A stretch of 64,000 nt of DNA from Dryocosmus kuriphilus (lineage: Eukaryota > Arthropoda > Insecta > Hymenoptera > Cynipidae): positions 52,833,551-52,897,550 of the forward strand of contig CM076195.1 in the NCBI GenBank assembly GCA_038277395.1. Reading direction: 5' to 3'. Made by a program: the position numbers and the translations under genes. Shown here one piece after another: positions 1-13,161 of this stretch. Within the stretch, counting starts at the first letter, position 1, and each line of letters opens with the position of its first letter. The notes under the pieces were generated by a model. That model saw only the letters and a program-made list of their open reading frames with translations. It did no database searches and was not told where the DNA came from.

Positions 1-3000
1 TTAAACAAAACCGTTCCTTTTTTTCAAAAAACGGTTAAAAAAAATTTGTAGACTTTTTTGGGAGGCGAACAATTTTACTTTCTGACGTTTTTTTTGTATC
101 TCTCATAGTTTAGCCGGAAAATGGATTTTTTGATTTTGTGAAAACCGTTTTTGATGGATAAAACCATAACCGTTGGTCAAAAACCGCTGGTTAACGAACT
201 CGTCCTTTCTTTTGGACCTTAAAGAAGTGTGCCAAAGCGCAATCCAATCCGATTAGTCCTTCGAAAGTTATCGTGGGAACAGGCGACAACGACCGACACA
301 ACGACAACGCGACAACGACGACAACGCCAACAGACAGACAGACACGGTCGTAAAAACCATTTTTTCGGATTCAGGAGGTCTCAAAACGTGGAGATTTCAT
401 GAAATCCGCGAAAGTCAAATTTTGCATAAATCTAATACTTTCTCTGATGAGAATGTAAAAATTGCATTTTTCAGCCAAACTGTGTAAAAAATGAAGAAGT
501 TTACGTTCTAGATATAATTTCATTGCTTGGCGAGCGCGAGAAACGTGATGAGAATGCACCTGCGTAGCGGGCAGATTTTTCAATAACTATCCAATCCGAT
601 TAGTCGCTGAAAAGTGGTTTTCTTTGTATTTCATAACATATTTCACGAATAACTCAAAAACTGCGCGTCTGATCAAAGAAATGCTGAGAACAATTTTATA
701 GAACTTTTCGAGGGAAACAACTTTGTTTGCATTATTTTTTTGTATCTTGCATACTTTGGCGGGAAATTTGAGAAACTTGATTTTTAATAACGTTTTATCG
801 ATTAAAACAAAAACCGTGCATTTTATGAAAAAATGGTTAAAACAAAATTTGTAGACCTTTTTAAATTGAACAACCTTGTTCTTCACCATTTTTTGGTATC
901 TTGAATATTTTGGCGGGAAACCACAGTTTTTTAATTTTCATAGCGTTTTCTTGATTAAACAAGAACCGTTCCTTTTTTTCAAAAAAACGGTTAAGAAAAA
1001 AATTTGTAGACTTTTTTGAGGCGAACAATTTTACTTTCTAACGTTTTTTTTTTTTTTTTGTATCTCTCATAGTTTAGCCGGAAAATGGATTTTTTGATTT
1101 TGTGAAAACCGGTTTTGATGGATAAAACCATAACCGTTGGTCAAAAACCGCTAGTTAACGCACCGTTCCTTCCTTTTGGACCTGAAAGAAGTGTGCCAAA
1201 GCGCAATCCAATCCGACTAGTCCTTCGAAAGTTATCGTGGGAACAGGCGACAACGACGACAAACGCCAACAGACAGACAGACACGGTCGTAAAAACCATT
1301 TTTTCGGATTCAGGAGGTCTCAAAACGTGGAGATTTCATGCAATCCGCGAAAGTCAAATTTTGCATAAATCTAATACTTTCTCTGATGAGAATGTAAAAA
1401 TTGCATTTTTCAGCCAAACTGTGTAAAAAAAAATGAAGAAGTTTACGTTCTAGATATAATTTCAGTGCTTGGCGAGCGCGATAAACGTGATGAGAATGCA
1501 CCTGCGTAGCGGGCAGATTTTTCAATAACTATCCAATCCGATTAGTCGCTGAAAAGTGGTTTTCTTTGTATTTCATAACATATTTCACGAATAACTCAAA
1601 AACTACGCGTCTGAACAAAAGAACGAATGAGAACAATTTTACAGACCTTCTTGGGGGAATAAACTTTGTTTCACATTATTTTTTTGTATCTTGCATACTT
1701 TGGCGGGAAATTTGAGAACCTTGATTTTTAATAACGTTTTATCGATTAAAAAAAAAACGTGCATTTTATGAAAAAATGGTTAAAACCAAATTTGTAGAAC
1801 TTTTTAAATTGAATAACCTTGTTCTTCAACATTCTTTAGTATCTTGAATATTTTGGCGGGAAACCACAGTTTTTTAATTTTCATAGCGTTTTCTTGATTA
1901 AACAAGAACCGTTCCTTTTTTTCAAAAAAAGGGTTAAGACAAAATTTGTAGACTTTTTTGAGGCGAACAATTTTACTTTCTAACGTTTTTTTTTGTATCT
2001 CTCATATTTTAGCCGGAAAATGGATTTTTTGATTTTGTGAAAACCGGTTTTGATGGATAAAACCATAACCGTTGGTCAAAAACCGCTAGTTAACGCTCTC
2101 GTTCTTTCCTTTTGGACCTGAAAGAAGGGTGCCAAAGCGCAATCCAATCCGATTAGTCCTTCGAAAGTTATCGTGGGAACAGGCGACAACGACGACAACG
2201 CCAACAGACAGACAGACACGATCGTAAAAACCATTTTTTCGTATTCAGGAGGTCTCAAAACGTGGAGATTTCATGCAATCCGCGAAAGTCAAATTTTGCA
2301 TAAATCTAATACTTTCTCTGCTGAGAATGTAAAAATTGCATTTTTCAGCCAAACTGTGTAAAAAATGAAGAAATTTACGTTCTAGATATAATTTCATTGC
2401 TTGGCGAGCGCGAGAAACGTGATGAGAATGCGCCTGCGTAGCGGGCAGATTTTTCAATAACTATCCAATCCGATTAGTCGCTGAAAAGTGGTTTTCTTTG
2501 TATTTCATAACATGTTTCACGAATAACTCAAAAACTGCGCGTCTGATCAAAAAAAATGCTGGAAAACAATTTTATAGAACTTTTCGAGGGAAACAACTAT
2601 GTTTCACATAATTTTTTTGTATCTTGCATACTTTGGCGGGAAATTTGAGAACCTTGATTTTTGATAACGTTTTATCGATTAAAAAAAAACCGTGCATTTT
2701 ATGAAAAAAATGGTTCAAACAAAATTTGTAGACCTTTTTAAATTGAACAACCTTGTTCTTCACCATTTTTTGGTATCTTGAATATTTTGGCGAGAAACTA
2801 CAGTTCTTTAATTTTCAGAGCGTTTTCTTGATTAAACAAAAACCGTTCATTTTATCAAAAAACGCTTAAGGCAAAATTTGTAGATTTTTTTAAGGCGAAC
2901 AATTTTACTTTCTGACGTTTTTTTGTATCTCTCATAGTTTAGCCGGAAAATGGATTTTTTGATTTTGTGAAAACAGGTTTTGATGGACAAAACCATAACC

Positions 3001-6000
3001 GTTGGTCAAAAACCGCTATTTAACGCACTCCTACCTTCCTTTTTTGACCTTAAAGAAGTTTGCCGAAGCGCAATCCAATCCGATTCGTCCTTCGAAAGTT
3101 ATCGTGGGAACTGGCGACAACGACGACGACAACGCCAACAGACAGACAAAGTTGTAAAAACCATTTTTTCGGATTCAGGAGGTCTCAAAACGTGGAGATT
3201 TCATGCAATGCCCGAAAGTCAAATTTTGCATAAATCTAATACTTTCTCTGATGAGAATGTAAAAATTGCATTTTTCAGCCAAAATGTGTAAAAAATGAAG
3301 AAATTTACGTTCTAGATATAATTTCATTGCTTGGCGAGCGCGAGAAACGTGATGAGAATGCGCCTGCGTAGCGGGCAGATTTTTCAATAACTATCTAATC
3401 CGATTAGTCGCTGAAAAGTGGTTTTCTTAGTATTTCATAACATATTTCACGAATAACTCAAAAACTGCGCGCCTGATCAAAAAAATGCTTGAGAACAATT
3501 GTATAGAACTTTTCGAGGGAAACAACTTTGTTTCACATTATTTTTTTGTATCTTGCATACTTTGGCGGGAAATTTGAGAACCTTGATTTTTAATAACGTT
3601 TTATCGATTAAAACAAAAACCGTGCATTTATGAAAAAATGGTTAAAACAAAATTTGTAGACATTTTTAAATTGAAGAACCTTGTTCTTGGCCATTTTTTG
3701 GTATCTTGAATATTTTGGCGGGAAACCACAGTTCTTTAATTTTCATAGCGTTTTCTTGATTATACAAAAACAGTTTCTTTTTTTCAAAAAAACGGTTAAA
3801 ACAAAAAATTTGTAGATTTTTTTGGGATGAACAATTTTAATTTCTGACGTTTTTTTTTGTATCTCTCATAGTTTAGCCGGAAAATTGATTTTTTGGTTTT
3901 GTGAAGACCGTTTTTGATGGATAAAACCATAACCGTTGGTCAAAAACCGCTGGTTAACGCACTCGTCCTTTCCTTTTACCTTGAAGCAGCTTGCCAAAGC
4001 GTAATCCAATCCGATTAGTCCTTCGAAAGTTATCGTGGGAACAGGCGACAACGACGACAACGACGACAACGACGACAACGACAACGCCAACAGACAGAGA
4101 GACACAGTCGTAAAAACCATTTTTTTTCGGATTCAGTAGGTCTCAAAACGTGGAGATTTCATGAAATCCGCGAAAGTCAAATTTTGCATAAATCTAATAC
4201 TTTCTCTGATGAGAATGTAAAAATTGCATTTTTCAGCCAAACTGTGTAAAAAATGAAGAAATTTACGTTCTCGATATAATTTCATTGCTTGGCGAGCGCG
4301 AGAAACGTGATGAGAATGCGCCGGCGTAGCGGGCAGATTTTTCAATAACTATCCAATCCGATTAGTCGCTGAAAAGTGGTTTTCTTTGTATTTCATAACA
4401 TATTTCACGAATAACTCAAAAACTGCGCGTCTGATCAAAGAAATGCCGGAGAACAATTTTATAGAACTTTTCGAGGGAAACAACTTTGTTTGACGTTATT
4501 TTTTTGTGTCTTGCATACTTTGGCGGGAAATTTGAGAACCTTGATTTTTAATGACGTTTCATCGAATAAAACAAAAACCGTGCATTTTATGAAAAAATGG
4601 TTAAAACAAAATTTGTAGACCTTTTTAAATTTAACAACCTTGTTATTCACCATTTTGCGGTATCTTGAATATTTTGGCGGGAAACCACAGTTCTTTAATT
4701 TTCATAGTGTTTTCTTGATTAAACAAAAACCGTTCCTTTTTTTCAAAAAACGGTTAAAACAAAATTTGTAGATTTTTTTGGGATGAACAATTTTAATTTC
4801 TGACCTTTTTTTTGTATCTCTCATCGTTTAGCCGGAAAATTGATTTTTTGGTTTTGTGAAGACCGTTTTTGACGGATAAAACCATAAGCGTTGCTCAAAA
4901 ACCTCTGGTTAACGAACTCGTCCTTTCTTTTTGGACCTTAAAGAAGCGTGCCAAAGCGCAATCCAATCCGATCAGTCCTTCGAAAGTTATCGTGGGAACA
5001 GACGACAACGACAACGACGACAACGACGACAACGACAACGACGACAACGCCAACAGACAGACAGACACGGTCGTAAAACCATTTTTTCGGATTCAGGAGG
5101 TCTCAAAACGTGGAGATTTCATGAAATCCGCGAAAGTCAAATTTTGCATAAATCTAATACTTTCTCTGATGAGAATGTAAAAATTGCATTTTTCAGCCAA
5201 ACAGTGTAAAAAAATGAAGAAATTTACGTTCTAGATATAGTTTCATTGATTGGTGAGCGCGAGAAACGTGATGAGAATGCGCCTGAGTAGCGGGCAGATT
5301 TTTCAATAACTATCCAATCCGATTAGTCGCTGAAAAGTGGTTTTCTTTGTATTTCATAACATATTTCACGAATAACTCAAAAACTGCGCGTCTGATCAAA
5401 GAAATGCTGAGAACAATTTTATAGAACTTTTCGAGGGAAACAACTTTGTTTGCCATTATTTTTTTGTGTCTTGCATACTTTGGCGGGAAATTTGAGAAAC
5501 TTGATTTTTAATAACGTTTCATCGAATAAAACAAAAACCGTGCATTTTATGAAAAAATGGTTAAAAAAAATTTGTAGACCTTTTTAAATTTAACAACCTT
5601 GTTATTCACCATTTTTTGGTATCTTGAATATTTTGGCGGGAAACCACAGTTTTTTAATTTTCATAGTGTTTTCTTGATTAAACAAAAACCGTTCCTTTTT
5701 TTCAAAAAACGGTTAAGACGAAATTTGTAGAATTTTTTTAGGCGAAGAATTTTACTTTCTGACGTTTTTTTTGTATCTCTCATAGTTTAGCCGGAAAATG
5801 AATTTCTTGATTTTCTGAAAACCGGTTTTGATGGATAAAACCATAACGGTTGGTCAAAAACCGCTGGTTAACGAACTTGGACTTTCTTTTTCGACCTTAA
5901 AGAAGTGTGCCAAAGCGTAATCCAATCCGATTAGTCCTTCGAAAGTTATCGTGGGAACAGGCGACAACGACGACAACGACGACAACGACGACAACGACAA

Positions 6001-6392
6001 CGCCAACAGACAGAGAGACACAGTCGTAAAAACCATTTTTTTCGGAATCAGTAGGTCTCAAAACGTGGAGATTTCATGAAATCCGCGAAAGTCAAATTTT
6101 GCATAAATCTAATACTTTCTTTGATGAGATTGTAAAAATTGCATTTTTCAGCCAAACTGTGTAAAAAATGAAGAAATTTACATTCTTGATATAATTTCAT
6201 TGATTCGTGAGCGCGAGGAACGTGATGAGAATGCGCCTGAGTAGCGGGCAGATTTTTCAGTAACTATCCAATCCGATTAGTCGCTGAAAAGTGGTTTTCT
6301 ATGTATTTCATAACATATTTCACGAATAACTCAAAAACTACGCGTCGGATCAAAAAAATGACAGAGAACAATTTTATAGATCTTTTTAAGTC
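1..6392 (+). repeat. Tandem satellite, ~930-960 bp higher-order unit (left part)
   Basis: About 6.7 head-to-tail copies. The same landmark (AAATTTACGTTCTAGATATA or close variants) recurs near 490, 1433, 2365, 3297, 4256, 5217 and 6171, giving spacings of 932-961 bp. Each unit has, in order, about four diverged ~155-bp monomers (each with a TTTGGCGGGAAA- or TTAGCCGGAAAA-like core, a run ending GGTTAAAACAAAATTTGTAGA, and GAACAA at the boundary), a GACAAC/GACGACAAC microsatellite of variable length, a conserved block with TTTCATGAAATCCGCGAAAG, and a GC-rich block ending GTAGCGGGCAGATTTTT. Many short open frames exist here, but they repeat with the unit and are shadows. The array runs off the left edge of the window and is interrupted at 6393 by an LTR retrotransposon. 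Confidence 0.95.
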
Positions 6393-7119
6393 TGTCACAT
6401 CCGCAAATTTTTAAATTTTGAGTTTAGTTGAAATCGACCTTATCTACGAATAAGTGTTCAAGCGGTAAAATGCGCAAATTGACAGGCAAGTCAAGTAGCT
6501 ACTTATGATCATACGTCAACACATGGTAATCATACTGCGGTCGATGAGAAAGCAAGCGCGAGTAATTTAGAGACACATTGCCATAAGACGTTTTATGTCG
6601 AAAACGTGTCCAAGTTTAACATACACGAGTAGTACAATGAAATCACGCAACAACTTTGAATACTTGGATTGATATCGACATATCACTTTATGCAATAACC
6701 AATACATGTATGTACGTATACGCATATATACGAATATATGCGAATTTAATTTGTATGTATACGCACAAACAGATACAATGACAAATTATAAACTAATAGG
6801 GAATAAGAAATAGAATAACATGTTAGACGTGCTTCAAATTAATAAATTGGAATCCTAGACATAAAATTACATATGACATAGGAATTAAGAAATAACTCAT
6901 AGTAAGCACCGATACTTGTATCAATAGCAAGGTAAAAGGGCACTTGATCAGCGAAGATGACACACACAAACATAGTCAAGAATCGAAGCGTGCGTGCCTC
7001 TCGCGAGATTGACCGAAGAACGTGACTATTACCAAGATTATTAAAATACGTGAGAATGACAAGATTTCTTACCGTACGTGCCGATGACAAGATTTTCGAT
7101 TCCTATAGGAAATGGGGTG

Positions 7120-7157
7120 TATATAAACCCCCAAACAGTAACCATCAATTATCAGTC
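7120..7157 (+). promoter_or_regulatory. LTR core promoter: TATA box and initiator
   Basis: TATATAAA at 7120-7127 is followed by TCAGTC at 7152-7157, matching the arthropod initiator TCAKTY with the +1 A at 7154, 34 bp from the first T of the TATA box. In the 3' LTR the same TATA (21880-21887) is kept, and the initiator is TCAGTT (21912-21917), still a match. This sets the U3/R boundary. Confidence 0.75.
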
Positions 7158-7570
7158 CTGTTCCAGCAAGTATACCGTCTATTGTAACCAGTACGAGTCG
7201 CGTTCGTCAAAGTCGTCTTAGAAAGTTCGCAGTACGCTTCGCTTTCGTCCGCGTCCACCGCTACAAGTACGGAATCGCTGAACAAGTGTCCCTTCGACCT
7301 AGCCTACTAGTAGGTCGTCGAATAAGCCGTCACAGTAAAATTCCGCGGTGTTAACTACTGTGATAAGGACTTACGAGCGGATTCGCCACTGATACGTGTC
7401 GTGCATCGCTCGGTTGTTGAGTGGATTTGTCCCAAAACTACCCTCAACTTTAGCCAACCATCAAAAGTATATTTCATTCTTTTATCTCGCCCTTTCCACA
7501 GGAAAGGTACTCAAGTAAGTTTAGTGAATATTATAACCTGTAAACATTTCATTATAATTCTTTTAGAGCT

Positions 7571-7576
7571 AATAAA
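7571..7576 (+). terminator. Polyadenylation signal of the 5' LTR
   Basis: AATAAA downstream of the predicted start site, followed by a T/GT-rich stretch. The corresponding functional copy in the 3' LTR is at 22332-22337. It should mark the end of R. Confidence 0.55.
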
Positions 7577-7762
7577 CATACACTGTTCATATATTTTGCC
7601 TACATTGTCAATTGCATATGATACAATCCCCTTGGGTTGATAAGTGGCAACGATCCCACACATTGTCAGGCCTTACCACCCTGACGTAATCAGCAAACCT
7701 AACCTCCCTTAAACAAAAATACCCATCTACCCTCACCTTAGCTCGAGACGTGACAGCTGATT

Positions 7763-7780
7763 TGGTGGCAGCGGTGGGAT
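7763..7780 (+). promoter_or_regulatory. Primer binding site, tRNA-Leu type
   Basis: TGGTGGCAGCGGTGGGAT starts 7 nt after the LTR. Its complement ends ...CACCGCTGCCA-CCA, which fits the T-arm/acceptor end plus CCA of a eukaryotic tRNA-Leu as I know it. The first three bases pair with the added CCA, as expected of a primer site. Confidence 0.75.
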
Positions 7781-9716
7781 AGTCACTTTTATCATTGCAA
7801 AGTTAGATTTTAATTCCAAAATTCCAAATTTCGAAAACCTAAATTTAGTGTTGAAAACAAGATTTAAATTCAGTGTAGTTTTAAGATAGAAAATCTGTAC
7901 AAGCACTCGAGAGTATCAGTCTTTTTTGGGTTCGTTGAACGGCCACCTTGGGGGTAAAGCAAAGTTCGAGGTGCTTTTAGGCGTTGGCATACTTCGCGTG
8001 TTCGCAATCCCTACCATCGCCAATGAACCTACGATTTATCCTGATTTAACCTTGTATGTACTCTTTGTAGCAAGATTGTACAAGTGAAGGATTTAAAACA
8101 ACGGAAAATTCATATTGTAACGCTACGCAAACAGAAAATAATATCGCCGAATCGTCGAAAAGAAACTGTAGCACTTAAGTCACCGCGCGATAGACTCATA
8201 TCTCGCGTCAAAGGCAGCATAAGTACTCTGCAGACAGTGCATCGGAAAGACTAAGTTCCGTGCTGGCACACGCACCGTGTCTGACTCTGTTAAGTTACAT
8301 CACTGAAAGAGTTACGCGTTCTATTCAAGCCACTGCACTGCATGAGTGAACGATCTTGAGGCTGACCATATTCGCTTATACCACTTCAGGTACAGCGCAC
8401 TTTCGCATGAAGAACGCACGGTGTCTAACCAAGCGCGGCATGATCTACTGAAACTCGCGTTTGATGCACTTTAATAACGTTTCGCTTTATTGAAATCACT
8501 TAAGTATATTTCACATCAACATGTTCTAAAATCTGTTAACGAAATAGGTGTTCTAATGAAAAATTTATTACAACACGAAAGACTTTCGCATAAAACATTA
8601 AAATTAGAAGTACAAAACAAGCTTAATTCAAAGATTCAACAATTCTAAATCCAGAATCAAGCGGCTATCTGCAGCGCAACTAGACAAGTAGCCTGTAGGT
8701 AGCATACTTGACAAGGACACTGCGTGTTACCAGTGAAACGTGACTCACGCTAGTGAAGCGGCGTTCCACTTTTAACACGAATAGAACGCAATCTTTGGCT
8801 CACATAACAAATAGAGTCATTTTATAAAATCAAATATCAAAAAGCTTAAAATTGATCACATCCGAGTTTTAAGCACGAAAGTCCGATTTTGATATAGTTA
8901 CGTAGGCATTTACTACATTATAATCCACATCTCACACGAGAGAAATAACATTCAAGTGCATCGTTTATTTTAGAATAAAACAATTAGACAATTCAGATTA
9001 TTTATTTAAACAAGATTTCCATTAAATCTGAACATCCAATTTTACACCATGAACCTCAAAGACTAAAAGCTGGCCTCTGAGTACCGAAATTATTTCTGTC
9101 TAGTTGGATGCCAATAGTTTGAGTATTGACTTCAAAAGAGTCGCACCTTTTTACAACGAATCACAAAACTCAAGGCATGCATTAGCCTATGCCTAGAGTT
9201 TCCATATCACAATCTAATTCAAAACATCATTCTGATTCAATGCATCATTTCCTTTTTTCATCTTTGCAATTCTTCCGAAACTTTTCGAAGTGTTTAAAAG
9301 TGTTATAAATTCTAAAGAAGACCTGAAATTTTCTTAAAGTCTTTGGAATTGCTTTCAAGTACTTTGAGACTCTTTAAATCAATTTATTTTAGAGTGTTTT
9401 GAAATTCTTTAAAAATTTTTATGTAAAAAAAAAAATTCATTTTAAACCTTCTGTAAGTCTTTTGTTATTATTTTGACTTCCTTTAAGTTAAGCAATCAAG
9501 GGAGTTATATAGATTCCAAGATTATCATCAAAAATTTAATTGTGCATATTTAAACTTCGAACAAAAGGTATCGAACCTAAATTAATAACTTTACAATTTC
9601 TTTCAAGAGCATTTCAAGTCGTAAGAAAGACATTCTTTTGCTAACTTCTGAATTAAATTATTTCTACAATTTGATAATAAGAATTGACCATCACTCCTAT
9701 TAATCTTAATAGAAAA
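7781..9716 (+). other. Long untranslated leader of the LTR element
   Basis: About 1.9 kb between primer binding site and the gag ATG with no open frame worth calling. It would carry the packaging signal and probably a splice donor for env RNA, but I could not pick either. 9240-9480 is low-complexity, with recurring TTTAAA/AATTCTTT words similar in texture to 30750-31300. Confidence 0.6.
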
Positions 9717-10823
9717 ATGCCTGACACAAATAACACAAGTTTCGGTGGCGATGCCACTCGAACCCTTAACGATGCCATGATGACATCTATGGCAGAATGT
9801 TTCGCGATACAGCAAGGCATAATGAATATTCCACGTTCCGATGGAAAGAACATGCCAGTTAGAGATTTTATCCAGGATGTTATCAACGGGGAATCATGCG
9901 TGCCTTCTGCTTGCGAACAACAGTATATAAAAGCCGTGCTATCTAGATTAAAAGGCGCTGCTAGGGATAGCATTCATGGTAAAACATTTATAGCGATTAA
10001 TGATTTAATTCAACACTTAAAGCAACGATTCGCTCCACGTAAAACATACTCGTGGTATCTCCATGGAATTTCGAGAACGCGAATGACTCGGGAGGAAACC
10101 GTGAGTGAATTTTTTGATAGGTTAACCCTTCTTAAATCTGGGGCTCGAGCAGCGCTTGAGGACAAGTACGATAATGTAGAACAGATGTTACCCCCTCTTA
10201 ATGATTGAGCACTGGAAGCGTTTAAACGTGGTCTACCTGACAGTTTATCAGGTTTAGTAGAAGCGCGAACTCCCCAAACTTTAGACACAGCTTTAAAAGT
10301 GGCACTTGAATACGAGTCAAGACAACAACTACAACCACAATACCCAATCAATTATAACCGAGAATATAGACATCAGCCACCAGGTTATTCAGGATCACGG
10401 GACCGTAGTCCCAGCCCCCATGTGCGGTTTACAACCACCCCAAACAGTTATAGGGATTCAGATTCAAAACAGAATCCAACAAGAATAATAAAGCAACCCA
10501 TTTCACCTGGAGCTTCACAATATCCAAACAATTATATCAGTCCACATCAATTTCCTTACATGTTTAATCCCTATCCCTATTTCCAAAATGCCCCTGTGCA
10601 AAGTAATGGATATCCGAACCCTGATTATTCTCGTGGTGGAGTCAACACACCACCGAGATCCCATTCTCCGGTTCCATCGAATACGGAAGCTTTAAACTAC
10701 AATTCCGCTCGCCGTACCGACGCAGCGACGAGCGCCGAGAAACACGAGCGTCAATCGAGCGTAAGAGTTCTGAAGAAACAAGAAAGATCTGCCACACCAA
10801 ACTCAGTCGAGAATCCCCTGTAG
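9717..10823 (+). pseudogene. gag: gag (capsid polyprotein), one in-frame stop
   Basis: 368 codons from the ATG at 9717 (context AAAATGC) to TAG at 10821-10823, interrupted by a single in-frame TGA at 10206-10208 with the frame reading on afterwards. The N-terminal half is helical and has the retrotransposon-Gag texture (VISRLKGAAR-like region with a basic RFAPRK segment at about 10029, and a SEFFDRLTLL segment). The C-terminal half is rich in Pro, Tyr, Asn, Gln and Ser and then basic. I see no CCHC zinc knuckle, as in many errantivirus Gags; a knuckle occurs instead in the accessory frame at 15996-16037. An in-phase upstream TTG at 9684 is not taken as the start. The last ~40 codons overlap the protease frame. 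Confidence 0.8.
10691..10734 (+). promoter_or_regulatory. Predicted -1 ribosomal frameshift signal, gag to pol
   Basis: TTTAAAC at 10691-10697 is a canonical X XXY YYZ heptamer placed correctly in the gag frame (codons TTA 10692-10694 and AAC 10695-10697). An 8-nt spacer is followed by a 6-bp stem CGCTCG (10706-10711) / CGAGCG (10729-10734) with a 17-nt loop. A -1 slip here enters the frame that stays open into the protease motif at 10862-10900. Position, phase, spacer and stem all fit programmed frameshifting; that it works is inference. Confidence 0.72.
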
Positions 10824-11010
10824 TTGAATTTTCTTCTTCCAACTTCTTAACAAAACAAGCTTTGTTTTTGATCGACACAGGCGCTGACATAGACATTATA
10901 AAATTAAACTCGCTAAACGAAGACTTATTAGTAGAAAAACACGAGTCTATCGAAATCACAGGGATAACCCCGATTATGAAGGTACAGGCAAGCAATCAAT
11001 TCGCGTAAAA
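10691..11010 (+). pseudogene. pol: pol: aspartic protease region
   Basis: In the frame reached by a -1 slip from gag. It contains LFLIDTGADIDII at 10862-10900, the retropepsin active-site motif (DTGA) flanked by hydrophobic residues. This frame closes at a TAA at about 11006-11008, while the frame that leads into RT is already coding-like from about 10980. One indel around 10975-10990 therefore separates protease from RT in this copy. Confidence 0.8.
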
Positions 11011-13161
11011 GCTAGGACCCGACAAGTAATACCAGCAAGTCTAGTAAATACCCAGTTAAACGAAGGATATTTACCGTTAATAGAAACAACTGAAGAGATA
11101 TTAATAGAAGAAGGCGTAGTATCCAGTGACAATGGAGTATGTTATGTTTATGCTATTAACACTACTGAAGAGGACATTGAACTAGACATACGTCCACAGG
11201 AAATCATACCTTTCGAATACTATAAATTACCAGGATACGATTCAGACGAATACGCAGTAGACCCCGAATATATACCCCCAGAGGACAAAGTAGAAGCTAT
11301 TCTAAAAATTTTGGATTTAAACCATTTAAACGAAGAAGAAAAGGAACACGTGATAGAAATAGTCAAAGATTATCCTGACGTTTTTCATTTGCCCGGAGAG
11401 ACATTGACCCCTACTCATATGGTTCATCATAAGATACACACAACTGATGATGTACCCATACATGTTCGACCTTGTCGCTTCTCTCCCACCCAAAAAGAAG
11501 AGGCAAAAGTTGTCATCAATAGAATGTTAACCGAAGGCGCAATTGGACATTCAAAATCGCCATACAGTTCCCCAATGTTAATCATTCCCAAAAAATTGGA
11601 TCACACTGGTAAAAGAAAATACAGGGTAGTAATTGATTTCCGATTACTAAATGAAAAAACAATCGGTGATGCTTATCCACTTCCGAATATCACCGAAATA
11701 TTAGATCACTTGGGAAAGGCACAGTATTTCACAGTTTTCGACCTTGCGAGCGGATTTCATCAAATTGAAATAGAACCAGCTGACCGACCGAAAACTGCAT
11801 TTTCCTTTTTAACAGGGCACTACGAATATATCAGGATGCCTATGGGCTTGAAGAGCTCACCAGCAACGTTCCAGCGATTAATGGATCAAGTTTTGTTAGG
11901 ATTACAGGGTGATGAGCTCTTTGTCTACCTTGATGACATAGTCATTTATGCGGATAGTTTGGAAGAACATGGGAAAAAGGTAAGGCGCCTGCTTAACAGA
12001 TTACGAGAAGCGAGTCTGTCAATTCAACCGGAAAAAAGCGAATTTCTTTTCAAACAAATTAATTATTCAGGTCACACAATCAGTGGCGAAGGAGTAAAAC
12101 CCGACCCTAAGAAAATTGAGGCTGTAAAAAATTTTCCTAGACCCAAAACCCAAAAAAATGTCAAACAATTTTTAGGTTTAGCCGGATACTATAGGAGATT
12201 TATCAAGGATTTTGCAAAAAGAACCAAGCCTTTGACAAACCTGTTAAAGAAAGGCATAGCCTTTGAGTGGAGACCAAACGAAGAACAGAGTTTCAAGGAT
12301 TTGAGGCAAGCATTATGCGAAGGGCCAATTCTACAAAATCCAGATTTTAACAAACCGTTCACTATAACGACAGATACTTCAGACTATGCAGTTGGAGCCG
12401 TACTTAGCCAAGAAAAAGATGGCATAGACCTTCCCATAGCTTATTTCTCTCACGTGTTGAACGGCGCCGAATGCAATTACTCGACAACAGAGAAGGAATG
12501 TTTAGCCGTGCTATACGCAATACAACATTAAAGACCGTATATTTATGGAAAAGAATTTGTATTAGTAAGCGATAACGAACCACTAAAATGGATAGACTCA
12601 GTAAAAGACCCTGGACAGCGTTTAATTCGTTGGCGTCTAAAGTTGAGAGGCTACGAATACACTTTTAAGTTTAAACCAGGAAAACTAAATACAAACGCTG
12701 ACGCCCTTTCTAGGAACCCTGTAATAGAAATTCCTGCACAAGAAGATTCAAGCAAAGAAACAAAAGAACCAATCAGAATATTCCCAATCACAACACGTCA
12801 CTCGAAAGAAAAAGACGTGAGACAAAATTCTAAAACCCTTCTACAATCATCAAACATGGAAGCGAAGGCTAAACCTTTAATCTCTACAAATAGGACACAA
12901 ACCTCCATTCCAAGACCAACATCGAAACCTAGGGCTAGAAGTCACTGTACGACTTCCACCACCTCATCCAGCAATTTGAACGAAAGTACCATAAGTAAAA
13001 GATTATTACGCAGAAGGGTAGAAGAAAAACGAAACCAGAAACGTCGTAATTATAAAGAATCCAGCACAGAGTCAGAAGATAGTCAAACTGAACCAGACAA
13101 TCCGGTGCCCCCAATTCTCCGGAAAAATAGAAGCGTTTTGCCTAACCTGAACATGCCATGA
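10980..13161 (+). pseudogene. pol: pol: reverse transcriptase, RNase H and start of linker
   Basis: Gypsy-type RT. Motifs in order: YRVVIDFRLLN (about 11620), FTVFDLASGFHQIEI (11730), KTAFSF...YEYIRMPMGLKSSPATFQ (11790-11875) and the catalytic YLDD at 11926-11937. The connection is followed by RNase H with TTDTSDYAVGAVLSQ (about 12370), STTEKECLAV (12480) and VSDNEPLKW (12565). ADALSRNP at about 12700 marks the usual RNase H end. An in-frame TAA at 12529-12531 interrupts RNase H, and a TGA at 13159-13161 interrupts the linker; the frame reads on after both. It encodes replication enzymes of the element and cannot be made as one product from this copy. Confidence 0.9.

Larger units (their letters stand above)
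6393..7755 (+). repeat. 5' LTR
   Basis: Begins TGTCAC and ends GTGACA, a short terminal inverted repeat. Predicted U3 6393-7153, R from the initiator at about 7154 to shortly after the AATAAA at 7571-7576, U5 to 7755. It matches the 3' LTR along its whole length. The two short open frames inside it recur in the 3' LTR and are not considered genes. Confidence 0.93.

Noticed and set aside
1..6392. Dozens of 60-140-codon open frames on both strands in the satellite (for example Asp/Asn-rich or Ser/Leu-rich runs across GACAAC repeats)
   Set aside because: They recur once per repeat unit, change frame with repeat length and show no protein family; they are products of repeat composition.
6839..7640. 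Open frames of 79-83 codons inside the LTR
   Set aside because: The same frames occur in the other LTR simply because LTRs are duplicates; the regions hold promoter and polyadenylation signals and no recognisable protein.
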